Shown piece by piece: positions 10,970 through 23,313 of a DNA stretch of 64,000 nt. The first letter of the stretch is position 1, and each line of letters starts with the position of its first letter. The position numbers and the translations under genes are program-made. The notes beneath the pieces are model-generated. The model was not told the origin of the DNA. It saw nothing but the letters and a program-made list of their open reading frames with translations, and made no database searches. Source of the stretch: Rhynchopus sp. YZ270_cl-10 (Eukaryota > Euglenozoa > Diplonemea > Diplonemida > Diplonemidae); NCBI GenBank assembly GCA_964035575.1, contig OZ037910.1:248001-312000 (forward strand), given 5' to 3'.

Positions 10970-11757
10970 GTGAGGGGAGGGGGATGTGAGATAGGGAGAG
11001 AGGTGTGTATCCTGTTGTGATGTAGAGTAGGTTAGTTGGTGAGAGGAGGTTTCGGGGCTGATAAAATAAAGAGGAGGAGTCAGTAATGTACTGTGAGCCT
11101 GAAACACAACGCATGAAAAACATAATATGATGGGAAACAGAACAGAAAATACAAAATACAGAACGAATCGAGGGAAGTACCACATCGAAAGAATCAACCT
11201 TCCTTTTTCTTCAAACATACGCAAGACATCTGTGGTGCACCCTTTGCGCCAACTGGGGTCACTCTGCGCTTTTTCTCTTTTCTTCCGAGGCTCCTGAGTC
11301 GTTGTTGGTGCTGCATCTTTAACTGCTGCTGCCGACCTCGGTGGTAATGGTGGCGGCCTTTACGGAACAAAACAAATCGACATAAAACACAACACAACAC
11401 ACAACACACAACACACAGGCAGAGAAAGAGAGAAAAGGGGGGACAACATTTAGACAGAACAGCGACATCCGCGTTCACTTTCTTTTCGCTTTTGCCATCT
11501 CCTCTCTTCACCTCTCAATAGTATTTTTGAATTGATTTCACTTTTGTTTCGTGACAACTGCTTTCTGTCCCCTTCTTTCTGCACTCGCCCCATATGCGGA
11601 CACACCACCTGCGGCAATACAACACACGCAAACAATCATATCTTTCAACAAACAAACAAACAATCACTATTTTGTTTCCTTTACTTTCTTTCCCGATATT
11701 TCCCGAGCACAGATTGAAGACCCATTGCACTTTAGAGGAACCCTTCACTTTCTCTTT
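10970..11757 (-). promoter_or_regulatory. Upstream module, second copy
   Basis: This is nearly identical to 6,859-7,640, including the 105-codon minus-strand frame (11,194-11,511), which is unchanged. The right edge is abrupt: at about 11,757 the sequence passes directly into the 3' flank of CR-like gene 3, without the fragment seen at 7,641-7,918. It lies upstream of CR-like gene 2. Confidence 0.6.
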
Positions 11758-11797
11758 GTATCACTCCGCCAGCTCTGTTGCTTAGTGGTTCGGTCTT

Positions 11798-14700
11798 CTA
11801 AATTAGTTTACAGATTCTCCGGAAGAACGGCACGTGTCTCGTCATCATTGCTCTGGTCGGGGGTAGAGGTGTCTTCCACATGTGGTTGGGAATATGCGAG
11901 CCCCGAGACAGCAATGCAGGCCACACAGGACGCGATGACAACAGAGTTGAGGGTGGTAATGCCTTGACCTCAGGCACCTCTTCCTTTCCAGTACTACTGT
12001 ACAGAAGTGTCGTCATTGGCTCCCACGTTGTCGTCTCAGGACTCATCACACAGTCACCTTCGGTCTTGGAGTTGGTGATGAGAAGGAATTCGGAGGGTGT
12101 GAAGTTCGGTATGGTGTACTCCTCTTCGAAATACTTCTGTAGTGATGTGTGGAGTTTTCTTGCCTCGTCAATCATCTCGTCGGCCTTGATCTTGTTTTCC
12201 TTGTCGGATTTGAACTTCGCGTCTGCGTAACGTATGTACAACGTCTTCTTCTCCTCCTTCTTCTCCAATGTCACCAAAATGAAGTCCATCGCTACCGATT
12301 CACCGCAATGCACCAGAATCGTGTCGCCGTGTACCTTCACCTTATCAAACAACTCCTTGAACTGGACGCTGAGTGCTGTGCGGTCATTGTGATCTTGTGC
12401 CGCAAAGGGGTGAGCGGAGGAGCTTGAATCATCCAGCTTCTGCAGGCCCACAACGCGCCCCACAGAAGGTGGAAACCAATTCCGTAGTGGCTGTGTACTT
12501 TGGTCCCGCGGGAAGTAGTTGTCGTTTTCCCTGCCGTGATAGAAGAAGACCAGGAAAAGAGCCAAAGTCCTGAAGGCGACAGCCTCGAAGTCGTGCCAAT
12601 CCTGTGTATGCAGCAGCTGCACCAGGCCAAGAACAGAAATGAAGAATGATGGAAGGTTCAACCTTCTGCTGATGCTCTGAAGCACACTGTAGTCAATCAA
12701 CGAATATTGCTTCCCGTTCTGCTGTACAATACGAACCATGTTGCGAGGCACTGCGCCTCTCTCGAGCGTCTTGCCATCTGCAGCTGCCTGAAGAACCCGT
12801 CGAACATCCATCCCTTTCTCCCAAAGGAGAGTTGTCGACTCCGGATAAATGGTGAAGTTCTTATCCCTTGGCATAGTCATAACCATTCTCGCTCGTGGCC
12901 ATGCGAATGCTGCAAAGAGACGGATGGTATCGTCAGAAACTCGTTCTCCTTCGGTTGTGGCAACTGCATTCCATGCATCGCGAACAAGGTCAGGAAACTC
13001 TTCCTGGCTCAGCAAAGCCTCCTCTTGTGTGCTGAGGGAAATGTTTTTGCCTTCTTTTGCATCACTGAGGTGGGTCTGCGGGTCGATCCCCGTGCATACA
13101 GGAAGCACCCTCACTCGAACACCCATGTCCTTTTGGAGCTCTCGCAGGTACTTCAGAGCAAACCGTGCGCCATCTGGACATTGCTCATCCAGCATCTGAC
13201 CTTCATCAACGACGATGATGAGCACAAGGGTGCGTTGTTCCTTGGCTAGCTGCTCGAGTATCTCCCTCACTTTTGATTCTATTGTGGCCAAGTGCACGCG
13301 CCGAAGCTGTTCCTTGGTCAGGGTGGGGAGTTCGAACTGCTTCTGCACGTCCGAGTTTTCAGTGTCAAGTTCATCTCGGTTCTGCAGCTGCTTGTATGCA
13401 TTGAGCCAAGCAAACAAGCGGGAGCACAACAGCACTCTTATGGATTTCGGTGTTGGGTTCGCTCTGAGGAAGGATCTTTCGTCACAACTCATAGGTGAGC
13501 TGCAGTTGAAGCCAATGTACGCCACCACCGGATTGTACTTCTTCTCCGTGTCCTGCTCTTGAAAACCTTGCCGTGCTGTCAATGTGCCAAATGTCTTCCC
13601 CACTCCAGATCCACACGCCAACACCAGTGCTCTTGTCTCTTGCATCGTCATGCCATCCGTGATTCCCTCCACAGTGGAGACCAACACCTTGTTGAATCCT
13701 TCACGCCCAAAACGCTTTTCTTGCTTCTGGGTACTTGGTATGCATAGCGGAGTGTCCATCTCCGCGAGAACGTCGAGATCAAATGGCTGATGTTGGTGTA
13801 TTACAGGGGGACGGAGACAAATTAGAATTTGAAAACGAAAAACGAAAGACAAAAACTCCGTATTTGGGATTTTTGTAAGACCGCTGCGAAACAGATTTTC
13901 GCTGAGTTACCCCCTACTGGGTTGATGATATCTCAAAAAAAATCCCCAAAACCCCTTACCCGGGTCGATGGGTCGGTGGTTAGGCTGGGGCTTGACTGGT
14001 ATTTCAACAACAACAAATAAAAAAAAAAAAAAAAATCGTCACCAACGCAAACGTGCATACTGTATACCGCCGCCGAGCTTCCATCACCAACGCTAAAACA
14101 ATAAAAGATAACAATAAAAACGCTATTGTCTGCTGCTTCTGCACCTGCGCCAGCTCATTCATAACGCTCTGTTTGCGGGGGAAGTGAATGAAACAAAATA
14201 ACAACAAAGTTGCCCAACACACATGCTGCGAATGGTTCATGCTAGACAGATGAAACTAAAATTTGTACCGTTTTTTTCCGGGTGTCGGTGGGCTGTAAAG
14301 GGAAATTGGGCAAAAATGCCGTATTTTGCCGTTTTTTTGCACTTTTGACTTGCTTTTCGGTCCCCACACCCCCAAATTTTCCCACTTATGTGCTGTTTCC
14401 CTACAAATCAATATAAAATCAAAAACTTTTGTTTGTGCGTAAAGTGTGTACCTACCCCCCCCCGTGCATAAGTCTGCGTATAAGTCCGATTTTTGGGGGG
14501 GCTGAGGGCCTCCGGACTTATACACGAGGTTTCGGACTTATGCACGGGTATCGGACTTATACACCGGTTTTGTGCACCCAGGTACCCACACCCATGCACA
14601 TGACCTCAGTGTGAGTGACCCACATGTGACACCGCCCGCAAAATTTACCCTGTCTTCGTGCACCTTCGGTACAACGCCGCAAGCAGGCCAAACAGCATTG

Positions 14701-16429
14701 GACTCAGAGGAATGCCTGCTGTGCAGGTATCAAACATGAGAACCAACTCCCAACAAGGGACACCTTTTGGCTGTTGAGACTGTTTGGGGTGCAAAGTTTT
14801 CCACAATGTTGCAGTAACAGGTTCACACCATTGAGAATTGTGAGGATGATGTTTTGACACGAGAAGCGTGAAGATGATCCCTGGTGAATACACCACCAAT
14901 AAAAATAAAGTTACGCTCGCTTCGCTCGCGGAAAAATACCTCAATTTTTTCCTCCCGCTCGCTTCGCGAGCGGGAAAACGCCTCAAAAAAAATTCTCCCC
15001 ACTACCAGTACACAAAACCGGTGTATAAGTCGGCCTGTGCATAAGTCCGATCCTGAGCCCAAATCTGCCCGGACTTATACACGGGTCATCGGACTTATGC
15101 ACGGGTCATGGGGGTCGGACTTATGCACGGGGGGGGGTAGGTAATAAATATTCTGTGGTGATATTTTTATTACTGCAATACGCTCCCACTGACTACCTGG
15201 CAGTGAAGAGGAAACCTCTTTGAGGCCAAAAAGATGCCTTGGTGCGTGATCACAAATGCTGCACCTAATGCGAGAATGGAGGACACATGTACCGTTTCCC
15301 CCATTTGACTTGCAAGAAATGGCGTAAACCCGCTGATTTTAAACACCGGCAGTGCACTTTCGGAATCCGTCCGGCCAGTGGTGGGGTCAATTTTACGAAA
15401 TGGACAAGTTCTCGTTTTTGGTCAATTTCCGCACAGTACACAAACCACCTGATTGCCAAAGCCAAAAATAGTATGAAAAAGTGTTATTATTGGGGTAAAT
15501 GCCAGGTGGTCTGAAGAGTGATCTGACCATATTCTCCAGGTCTAACAAATACCCAAATAATTCATTGGAGAAGGAATTTTGTACTTTTGACCACCACAGA
15601 CTACTGTGTTTTTACCGGTTTTCTATGTGCTAGTGTTACAATTTTCCAAGGTAAAAATGACATGTGTACGTACGTAGGTGAGGAAGAAGGCTGAGTGGGC
15701 GTGTAGTGCCACAAAATATCTCTATCGTCACACCCTAGTTGAGTATCCCGTTTGACCCACTCAGAGGCTGGACCCCACCGTGTGAGCAAGCAAAACAGGT
15801 CACCCCCTGGTAAGCCCCGCTCAAAAACACCTGAGTTGTACTAGTGGTGTGACTGGGTGTAATTGGGCGTAATTGGGCAAAGTTGGGCTGAACTTGGGTA
15901 TAATTGACCCCAAGTGGGTCCAGATGGGCTGTGTTGGGTCCGGTTGGATGGGTGAAAAAACGGTACATAAAAGCGGGTCTAAAAAGCAAGAAGACCACTC
16001 GCCGTGCCTCCAAAAGGTCCGAGGTTCCCTACGCCACACAGACAGTACAACCACATGTAATGACTCAACTCAAAGGTTGAGTGAATAGAAATTACAAAGA
16101 GTTCTACACGACACACATGTTGCGAACGGGTCATGCTAGAAAAATAAAACAAGAATGGGTGCCAAAAGCAAGTGTCATACCTCCTTCTCCTTCTCGAGCT
16201 CGGCGATCTTGTCGGCGATCTTCTGCTTGCCATCAGGGGTGTCACGGTCACTGTCCGTAAAACCCCACAGACGAAGCTGGTTCAACTTGCTGACGTCATA
16301 GCCTGGTGCACTTGCACGGAATCCCTCCAATGCATCGATCTGTTCCTTCAGCGTCTTCTGCTCGCCCTCCAGGTAAGTTACTCTCCTACCAGCAGTGCCT
16401 GCAGGAGGCAAGTCATCACCATCAGGCAT
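11798..16429 (-). CDS. CR-like gene 3: cassette B start exon, 2.4-kb intron, large exon
   Basis: The start exon 16429-16181 (83 codons, MPDGDDLPPAGT followed by cassette B) ends in a normal GTATGACAC donor. The large exon runs from about 13,795 to 11,798 and keeps GSGVGKT, LVLIIVVDE and DFILVT ... YADAKF. Its 5' end is atypical: similarity to paralogs stops near 13,795, just before the usual AAAQQQPFD, and I cannot fix the acceptor. The intervening ~2.4 kb holds a TA-flanked MITE and partial intron sequence, so the two exons may form one gene with an enlarged intron, or may be unlinked remains. This is the most divergent paralog (RDQSTQPLRNWF, EKKEEKKTLYIRY). Confidence 0.5.
13796..14450. other. 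Intron or intergenic remnant
   Basis: It contains an incomplete copy of the family intron (about 14,195-14,262: AACAACAAAGTTGC ... AGACAGATGAAACTAAAA). Next to it on the minus strand is a short stretch reading SVMNELAQVQKQQ after a CCGCAAACAG acceptor-like end, possibly another cassette. No complete gene is seen. Confidence 0.45.
14451..15141. mobile_element. MITE with 24-bp TIRs and TA target duplication
   Basis: A perfect 24-bp terminal inverted repeat starts CCTACCCCCCCCCGTGCATA at 14,451, and its complement ends at 15,141. TA flanks both sides (14,449-14,450 and 15,142-15,143), which fits Tc1/mariner-type insertion. Subterminal regions repeat GGACTTATRCACGG in both orientations. The core (about 14,640-14,800) is homologous in reverse to 31,955-32,130, and a GCTCGCTTCGCGAGC hairpin lies near 14,962. 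No transposase frame is present. Confidence 0.85.
15142..15986. other. Intergenic/intron stretch with dispersed repeat
   Basis: A copy of the dispersed repeat described at 61,040-61,130 lies at about 15,355-15,440 (CGGAATCCGTCC ... GTGGTGGGGTCAATTT ... GTTCTCGTTTTTGG). It ends in a single unexpanded CACAGTACACA. The rest, including a TTGGGC-rich tract near 15,860-15,950, shows no gene. Confidence 0.5.
15987..16140 (-). repeat. Family intron repeat (about 190-bp unit)
   Basis: This unit recurs in the long introns of the array at about 5,700-5,890, 6,376-6,570, 10,170-10,345, 22,925-23,100, 37,300-37,475, 37,868-38,060 and 45,780-45,970. It contains the hairpin ACTCAAC/GTTGAGT and a conserved minus-strand frame starting MTRSQHVCRVELF. 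Its edges resemble an acceptor (TTATTTTTCTAG) and a weak donor (GTGGTCTACTTGC). Confidence 0.7.
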
Positions 16430-16439
16430 ACTTGGGGTG

Positions 16440-17215
16440 TGAGAGGAGGAGAGGTGTGTATCCTGTTGTGATGTAGAGTAGGTTAGTTGGTGAGAGGAGG
16501 TTTCGGGGCTGATAAAATAAAGAGGAGGAGTCAGTAATGTACTGTGAGCCTGAAACACAACGCATGAAAAACATAATATGATGGGAAACAGAACAGAAAA
16601 TACAAAATACAGAACGAATCGAGGGAAGTACCACATCGAAAGAATCAACCTTCCTTTTTCTTCAAACATACGCAAGACATCTGTGGTGCACCCTTTGCGC
16701 CAACTGGGGTCACTCTGCGCTTTTTCTCTTTTCTTCCGAGGCTCCTGAGTCGTTGTTGGTGCTGCATCTTTAACTGCTGCTGCCGACCTCGGTGGTAATG
16801 GTGGCGGCCTTTACGGAACAAAACAAATCGACATAAAACACAACACAACACACAACACACAACACACAGGCAGAGAAAGAGAGAAAAGGGGGGACAACAT
16901 TTAGACAGAACAGCGACATCCGCGTTCACTTTCTTTTCGCTTTTGCCATCTCCTCTCTTCACCTCTCAATAGTATTTTTGAATTGATTTCACTTTTGTTT
17001 CGTGACAACTGCTTTCTGTCCCCTTCTTTCTGCACTCGCCCCATATGCGGACACACCACCTGCGGCAATACAACACACGCAAACAATCATATCTTTCAAC
17101 AAACAAACAAACAATCACTATTTTGTTTCCTTTACTTTCTTTCCCGATATTTCCCGAGCACAGATTGAAGGCCCATTGCACTTTAGAGGAACCCTTCACT
17201 TTCTCTTTGCAGGGA
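16440..17215 (-). promoter_or_regulatory. Upstream module, third copy
   Basis: It is nearly identical to 6,859-7,640 and sits upstream of the start exon at 16,429. Its right side continues into the P-loop exon below, at the same junction sequence (CTTTGCAGGGAGGGC) seen near 7,652. Confidence 0.6.
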
Positions 17216-17216
17216 G

Positions 17217-17467
17217 GGCACAAACTTCAGTACCCCAAATGCCTCGTCTTCATCTAGACTGCCGAGATGGATATGTGCAGTCCTCTTTTTGCTCCCTTCC
17301 GTTTCTTCCAGTTCCTCATCGAATAAGTATGTCAACGAAGTCCAGACAAAACGGATCTCTGGGAAATACGTTTTGCCAGACCCGGGGATGCCGACCATAG
17401 TGATCACGTGCCACCGATTTGATGTTCGCGACGTGATCATTACGTGACATTCATTTGTTTGGCACAT
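17217..17467 (-). CDS. Small P-loop exon or gene fragment
   Basis: A minus-strand frame from ATG at 17,467 reads MCQTNECHVMITSRTSNRWH, then a Walker A-like VGIPGSGKT, then EIRFVWTSLTYLFDEELEE and DEDEAFGVLKFVPSLQ. It lies between the upstream module and the 3' end of the next CR-like gene. Shortened copies at 20,487-20,560 (first ~30 codons) and 42,870-43,044 (about 55 codons) stop at different points. It could be a first exon of the transcript running into gene 3 or a remnant of another NTPase gene. The kinase-like P-loop is seen; the function is unknown. Confidence 0.45.
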
Positions 17468-17562
17468 TGCTATTCACAAGGTAAGTTGATTACTTCACTC
17501 ACTACGGAAACATGGCAGCCACACATCACTCCGCCAGCTCTGTTGCTTAGTGGTGTGGTCTT

Positions 17563-19942
17563 CTAAATTAGTTTACAGATTCTCCGGAAGAACGGCACGT
17601 GTCTCGTCATCATTGCTCTGGTCGGGGGTAGAGGTGTCTTCCACATGTGGTTGGGAATATGCGAGCCCCGAGACAGCAATGCAGGCCACACAGGACGCGA
17701 TGACAACAGACTTGAGGGTGGTAATGCCTTGACCTCAGGCACCTCTTCCTTTCCAGTACTACTGTACAGAAGTGTCGTCATTGGCGCCCACGTTGTCGTC
17801 TCAGGACTCATCAGACAGTCACCTTCGGTCTTGGAGTTGGTGATGAGAAGGAAATTCTGGTCTTTCCATGGAGCCACGCTGCATTTCTTGAGGTGCTCGA
17901 CATTCTCCACAGTCTCGGGCTTTTTCAGAATAGCCTGTAGTGATTCGTGGACACGCTTCGCCTTGTTGCGCATGTCTAGGATCTGGGTCGCGGTACCCCA
18001 TTTTTCGGTTGGGTCAGTCTTGAACTTCGCGTCTGCGAAGCGGATCTGTAGTGTATGCTTCGTCTTCTTCTTCTCCAACGTCACCAAAATGAAGTCCAGC
18101 GGTGCTGATCCACAGCAATGCACCAGAATCGTGTCGCCGCGAGTGTCGAGCTTTTTAAGCGACTTTTCAAACTCGTCGCTGAGTGCTGTGCGTTCATCGG
18201 AGTTTTCACTGTTGAAGGGATGACTCTTGCCTGTGTCACCCAGTTTCTGCCGCATAACCTTCCGTACAGAAAGTGGAAACCAGTTCAGTAGTCGCTGTGT
18301 CTTTGCAGACGTCGGCAGGTAGTTGTCGTTTTTCCTGCCGTGATAGAAGAAGCTCAAGAAAAGAGCCAAAGTCTGGAAGGCGATACCCTCGAAGTTGTGC
18401 CAATCCGGGTGAAGACCTGACAGCTTCACCATGCCGGGAAGAGAAACGAACTCAGGTGGAATCTCCAACTCCTTCGCGATGCTCTCCAGCACACCGAAGT
18501 CAATCAACGGACGTTGCTTCCACTCCTGATCCACAAGACGGACCATGTTTACAGGCACTTTGCCACTCTCGAGATTCTTGCCATCTGCAGCTGCCTGAAG
18601 AACCTGTCGAACATCCATCCCTTTCTCCCAAAGGAGAGTTGACGAGTTCGGATAAATGGTGAAGTTGTTCACAGATTTCACATCCGTAATCTGTCTCGCT
18701 CGTGGCCATGCGAATGCTGCAAAGAGACGGATGTCATCATCGGACACTTCGCACCCTTTGGAAACTGCACTGCATGCATCGCGAACAAGCTGGTGAAACT
18801 CTTCCTGGCTCAGCAAAGCCTCCTCTTGTGTGCTGAGGGAAATGTTTTTGCCTTCTTTTGCATCACTGAGGTGGGTCTGCGGGTCGATCCCCGTGCATAC
18901 AGGAAGCACCCTCACTCGCACACCCATGTCCTTTTGGAGCTCTCGCAGGTACCTCAGAGCAAACCGTGCGCCATCTGGACATTGCTCATCCAGCTTCTGA
19001 CCTTCATCAACGACGATGATGAGCACAAGGGTGCGTTGTTCCTTGGCTAGCTGCTCGAGTATCTCCCTCACTTTTGATTCTATTGTGGCCAAGTGCACGC
19101 GCCGAAGCTGTTCCTTGGTCAGGGTGGGGAGTTCGAACTGCTTCTGCACGTCCGAGTTTTCAGTGTCAAGTTCATCTGGGTTCTGCAGCTGCTTGTATGC
19201 ATTGAGCCAAGCAAACAAGCGGGAGCACAACAGCACTCTTATGGATTTCGGTGTTGGTTTCGCTCTGAGGAAGGATCTTTCGTCACAACTCATAAGTGAT
19301 CTGCAGTTGAAGCCAATGTACGCCACCACCGGATTGTACTTCTTCTCCTTGTCCTGCTCTTGAAAACCTTGCCGTGCTGTCAATGTGCCAAACGTCTTCC
19401 CCACTCCAGATCCACACGCCAACACCAGTGCTCTTGTGTAATGCATCGTCATGCCATCCTCGATTCCCTCCGCAGTGGAGACCAACACCTTGTTGAATCC
19501 TTCACGCCCAATACGCTTGTTTACCTTGTTGGTACTTGGTATGCATAGCGGGGTGTCCATCATCGCGAGAACGTCGAGATCAAATGGCTGATGTTGAGCT
19601 GCCGCAGCTGAAACGTTCGCAAGCACCTTGCGTGCACACAACAGCCCTTCTTCAACTCTCTGTGAGTGTGTGTGTAAAATATGTGTACAAAACTGATACA
19701 AAGCAAGTGTTACATACCTTCAGCAGCTCTTTGAGATCGGCGAGGTCTCGAAACCCTTCGATAAATGCTTCGTTCTTGCCGTTGTAGAAGATGCGCCCGA
19801 GCACTTTCTGGAAGCCGGGTGTCTCATTGTCGTATTCGCGGCGAACCTCCTCCTGAATGTCGTCAATCTCCTTCTGCAGCTTGTCCACCTCTGACTCCAG
19901 TTTAGTCACTTCCTGCCTAGCTTCGACCTCTTCGCGAACTAG
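17563..19942 (-). CDS. CR-like gene 4: cassette A plus large exon, 5' end unresolved
   Basis: Exon A is 19942-19718 (75 codons). The large exon is 19659-17563 (698 codons plus stop) and begins RVEEGLLCARKVLANV. The intron between them is only 58 nt, GTATGT to CTCACAG, against 161-380 nt elsewhere in the family. Within the large exon GSGVGKT lies near residues 83-89, LVLIIVVDE near 211-219, VLPVCTGID near 251-259, FEGIAF near 423-428 and LDFILV ... FADAKF near 521-546. The usual start exon is absent; the sequence upstream of A (20,075-20,300) is unrelated to the other start exons and has no clear in-frame ATG. Confidence 0.65.
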
Positions 19943-20655
19943 CTGTAAGTGTGTGGAAAATGAATGTACAAAACTACAAACAACAAAATAACAACAAAGT
20001 TGCACCACACTGCGCATCACCACTGCCGACTTTGCAACCCCAACACACATGCTGCGAATGGGTCATGCTAGACAGATGAAAGTGAAGTTATTAATGCAGG
20101 CACCTCCGACTGACCCACGTACGATGCCAGCCATCCGGATGAAAGCACAAGTACCCTGCGGCCAACAACAGAAGATGTAAAAAGGAAACCTAATGACTGG
20201 CCCGTACCGTAAGAGAACGAGGGCGGTTCACAACCGCTCGACAGCCGGCGGCCCACCTTCCGTTGAAGAGTTGTGAGCTTACAGGTACTGCAGTTCGCTG
20301 CACCCACCCACCCTGCTTGTGTGAGGGGAGGGGGATGTGAGATAGGAAGAGAGGTGTGTATCCTGTTGTGATGTAGAGTAGGTTAGTTGGTGAGAGGAGG
20401 TTTCGGGGCTGATAAAATAAAGAGGAGTGGTTCGTGTGTGCGGTACATTGTCGTGAATAGACGAAGACGCAGCATAGCTCATGCCGACCATAGTGATCAC
20501 GTGCCACCGATTTGATGTTCGCGACGTGATCATTACGTGACATTCATTTGTTTGGCACATTGCTATTCACAAGGTAAGTTGATTACTTCACTCACTACGG
20601 AAACATGGCAGCCACACATCACTCCGCCAGCTCTGTTGCTTAGTGGTGTGGTCTT
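19943..20655 (-). other. Atypical 5' flank of CR-like gene 4
   Basis: Family intron sequence to 20,085 gives way to a segment with CATCCGGATG and GATGCCAGCC, also found at 47,930-47,970. A GTACCGTAAGAGAACG stretch follows that is repeated in reverse near 54,350. From 20,318 the 5' UTR-like part of the upstream module resumes, but it is cut short at about 20,430. It is followed by GTGGTTCGTGTGTGCGGTAC, shared with 47,655, and the truncated P-loop exon. Confidence 0.5.
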
Positions 20656-23249
20656 CTAAATTAGTTTACAGATTCTCCGGAAGAACGGCACGTGTCTCGT
20701 CATCATTGATCTGGTCGGGGGTAGAGGTGTCTTCCACATGTGGTTGGGAATATGCGAGCCCCGAGACAGCAATGCAGGCCACACAGGACGCGATGCCAAC
20801 AGACTTGAGGGTGGTAATGCCTTGACCTCAGGCACCTCTTCCTTTCCAGTACTACTGTAGAACAGAAGTGTCGTCATTGGCTCCCACGTTGTCGTCTCAG
20901 GACTCATCACACAGTCACCCTTGGTATTGGAGTTGGTGATGAGAAGGAAATTCTGGTCTTTCCATGGAGCCACGCTGCAGTTCTTGAGACGCTCGACTTC
21001 CTCGAGATTCTTGGGGTTTTTGAGATTTTTGAGAATAGCCTGTAGTGATTCGTGGACCTTCTCCGCTTCCTTTACGATCTGCGTCTTCTGGGTCGTGGTA
21101 CCCCATTCTTTGGTTGGGTCAGTCTTGAACTTCGCGTCTGCGAAGCGGATCTGTAGTGTATGCTTCGTCTTCTTCTTGTCCAACGTCACCAAAATGAAGT
21201 CCAACGCTGCTGATCCACCGCAATGCAGCAGAATCGTGTCGCCATGTTCGCACAGCTTCAAAAGAGCGTCTTGAAACCCAACGCTGAGTGCTGTGCGTTC
21301 TTCGTGGCTTTGTGTGTTGAAGGGGTGAGACTGGGACTTTGGTTTATCCAGTTTCTGCACCTGCACTACCTCCCCCACAGAAGGTGGAAACCATGTCCGG
21401 AGTGTCTGCGTAGTGCTCTCTGCCGGCAAGTATCTGTTGTCTACCCTATTGTGATAGAAGAACCCCAGGAAAAGAGCCAAAGTCTGGAAGGCGATAGCCT
21501 CGAAGCTGCGATGATCCGGTGAAAGAGCTTGCAGGTTCACCGTGTCAGGAAAACAACGGAAGAAAAGTGGAATGTCCAACCATTCGATGATGCTGTGAAG
21601 CAGGCTGTAGTCAATCAACGGAAGTTGCATCTCCTCCTCGTGCACAAGACGAACCATGTTGCGAGGCACTGCGCCTCTCTCGAGCGTCTTGCCATCTGCA
21701 GCTGCCTGAAGAACCTGTCGAACATCCATCCCTTTCTCCCAAAATAGAGTTGTCGACTCCGGATAAATGGTGAAGTTCTTATCACTTGGCATAGTCATAA
21801 CCATTCTCGCTCGTGGCCATGCGAATGCTGCAAAGAGACGGATGTCATCATCGGACACTTTGCGCCCTTTGGTCTTTTTTCTGGAAACTACCTTGTTCCA
21901 TGCATTGGAAACAAGCTGGTGAAACTCTTCCTGGCTCAGCAAAGCCTCCTCTTGTGTGCTGAGGGAAATGTTTTTGCCTTCTTTTGCATCACTGAGGTGG
22001 GTCTGCGGGTCGATCCCCGTGCATACAGGAAGCACCCTCACTCGCACACCCATGTCCTTTTGGAGCTCTCGCAGGTACCTCAGAGCAAACCGTGCGCCAT
22101 CTGGACATTGATCATCCAGCTTCTGACCTTCATCAACGACGATGATGAGCACAAGGGTGCGTTGTTCCTTGGCTAGCTGCTCGAGTATCTCCCTCACTTT
22201 TGATTCTATTGTGGCCAAGTGCACGCGCCGAAGCTGTTCCTCGGTCAGGGTGGGGAGTTCGAACTCCTTCTGCACGTCCGAGTTTTCAGTGTCAAGTTCA
22301 TCTGGGTTCTGCAGCTGCTTGTATGCATTGAGCCAAGCAAACAAGCGGGAGCACAACAGCACTCTTATGGATTTCGGTGTTGGTTTCGCTCTGAGGAATT
22401 CTTCCTCTTCCCAACTCATACGTGATCTGCAGTTGAAGCCAATGTACGCCACCACCGGATTGTACTTCTTCTTCTTGTCCTGCTCTTGAAAACCTTGCCG
22501 TGCTGTCAATGTGCCAAACGTCTTCCCCACTCCAGATCCACACGCCAACACCAGTGCTCTTGTCTCTTGCATCTTCATGCCATCCGTGATTCCCTCCGCA
22601 GTGGAGACCAACACCTTGTTGAATCCTTCACGCCCAAAACGCTTTTCTTGCTTGTAGGTACTTGGTATGCATAGCGGAGTGTCCATCATCGCGAGAACGT
22701 CGAGATCAAATGGCTGCTGTTGAGCTGCCGCAGCTGAAACGTTCGCAAGCACCTTGCGTGCATACAACAGCCTTAAATCAACTTGCTGTGAGTGTGTGTG
22801 TAAAATATGTGTACAAAACTACAAACAACAAAATAACAACAAAGTTGCACCACACTGCGCATCACCACTGCCGACTTTGCAACCCCAACACACATGTTGC
22901 GAATGGGTCATGTAAGACAGATGAAATAAAAATGGGTGTCAAAGCAAGAAGACCACTACCCGTGTCTCCAAAAGGTCCGAGGTTCCCTGCGCCACACAGA
23001 CAGTACAACCACATGTAATGACTCAGCTCAAAGGTTGAGTGAATAGAAACTACAAAGAGTTCTGCACGACACACATGTTGCGAACGGGTCATGCTAGAAA
23101 AATAAAACAAGAATGGGTGTCAAAAGCAAGTGTCATACCTCCTTCTCCTTCTCGAGCTCGGCGATCTTGTCGGCGATCTTCTGCTTGCCATCAGGGGTGT
23201 CACGGTCGCTGTCCGTGCCTGCAGGAGGCAAGTCATCACCATCAGGCAT
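20656..23249 (-). CDS. CR-like gene 5: shortened cassette-B start exon plus large exon
   Basis: Start exon 23249-23139 has 37 codons: MPDGDDLPPAGT joined directly to DSDRDTPDGKQKIADK, so the middle of cassette B is missing relative to gene 3 while the frame is kept. The large exon is 22785-20656 (709 codons plus stop), beginning QVDLRLLYARKVLANV; the total is about 746 aa. NTPase and nuclease-like motifs are all present (GSGVGKT, LVLIIVVDE, LDFILV ... FADAKF). The UTR-like sequence upstream runs only to about 23,313, where a repeat arm begins, so the normal upstream module is lost and expression is doubtful. Confidence 0.7.
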
Positions 23250-23313
23250 ACTTGGGATGTGAGAGGAGGAGAGAGAGGTGTGTATCCTGTTGTGATGTAG
23301 AGTAGGTTAGTTG

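Noticed and set aside
13796-13852. Extended start MSFVFRFQILICL for CR-like gene 3
   Set aside because: The sequence lies beyond the point where paralog similarity ends and has no counterpart in other copies; it is probably intron or flank.
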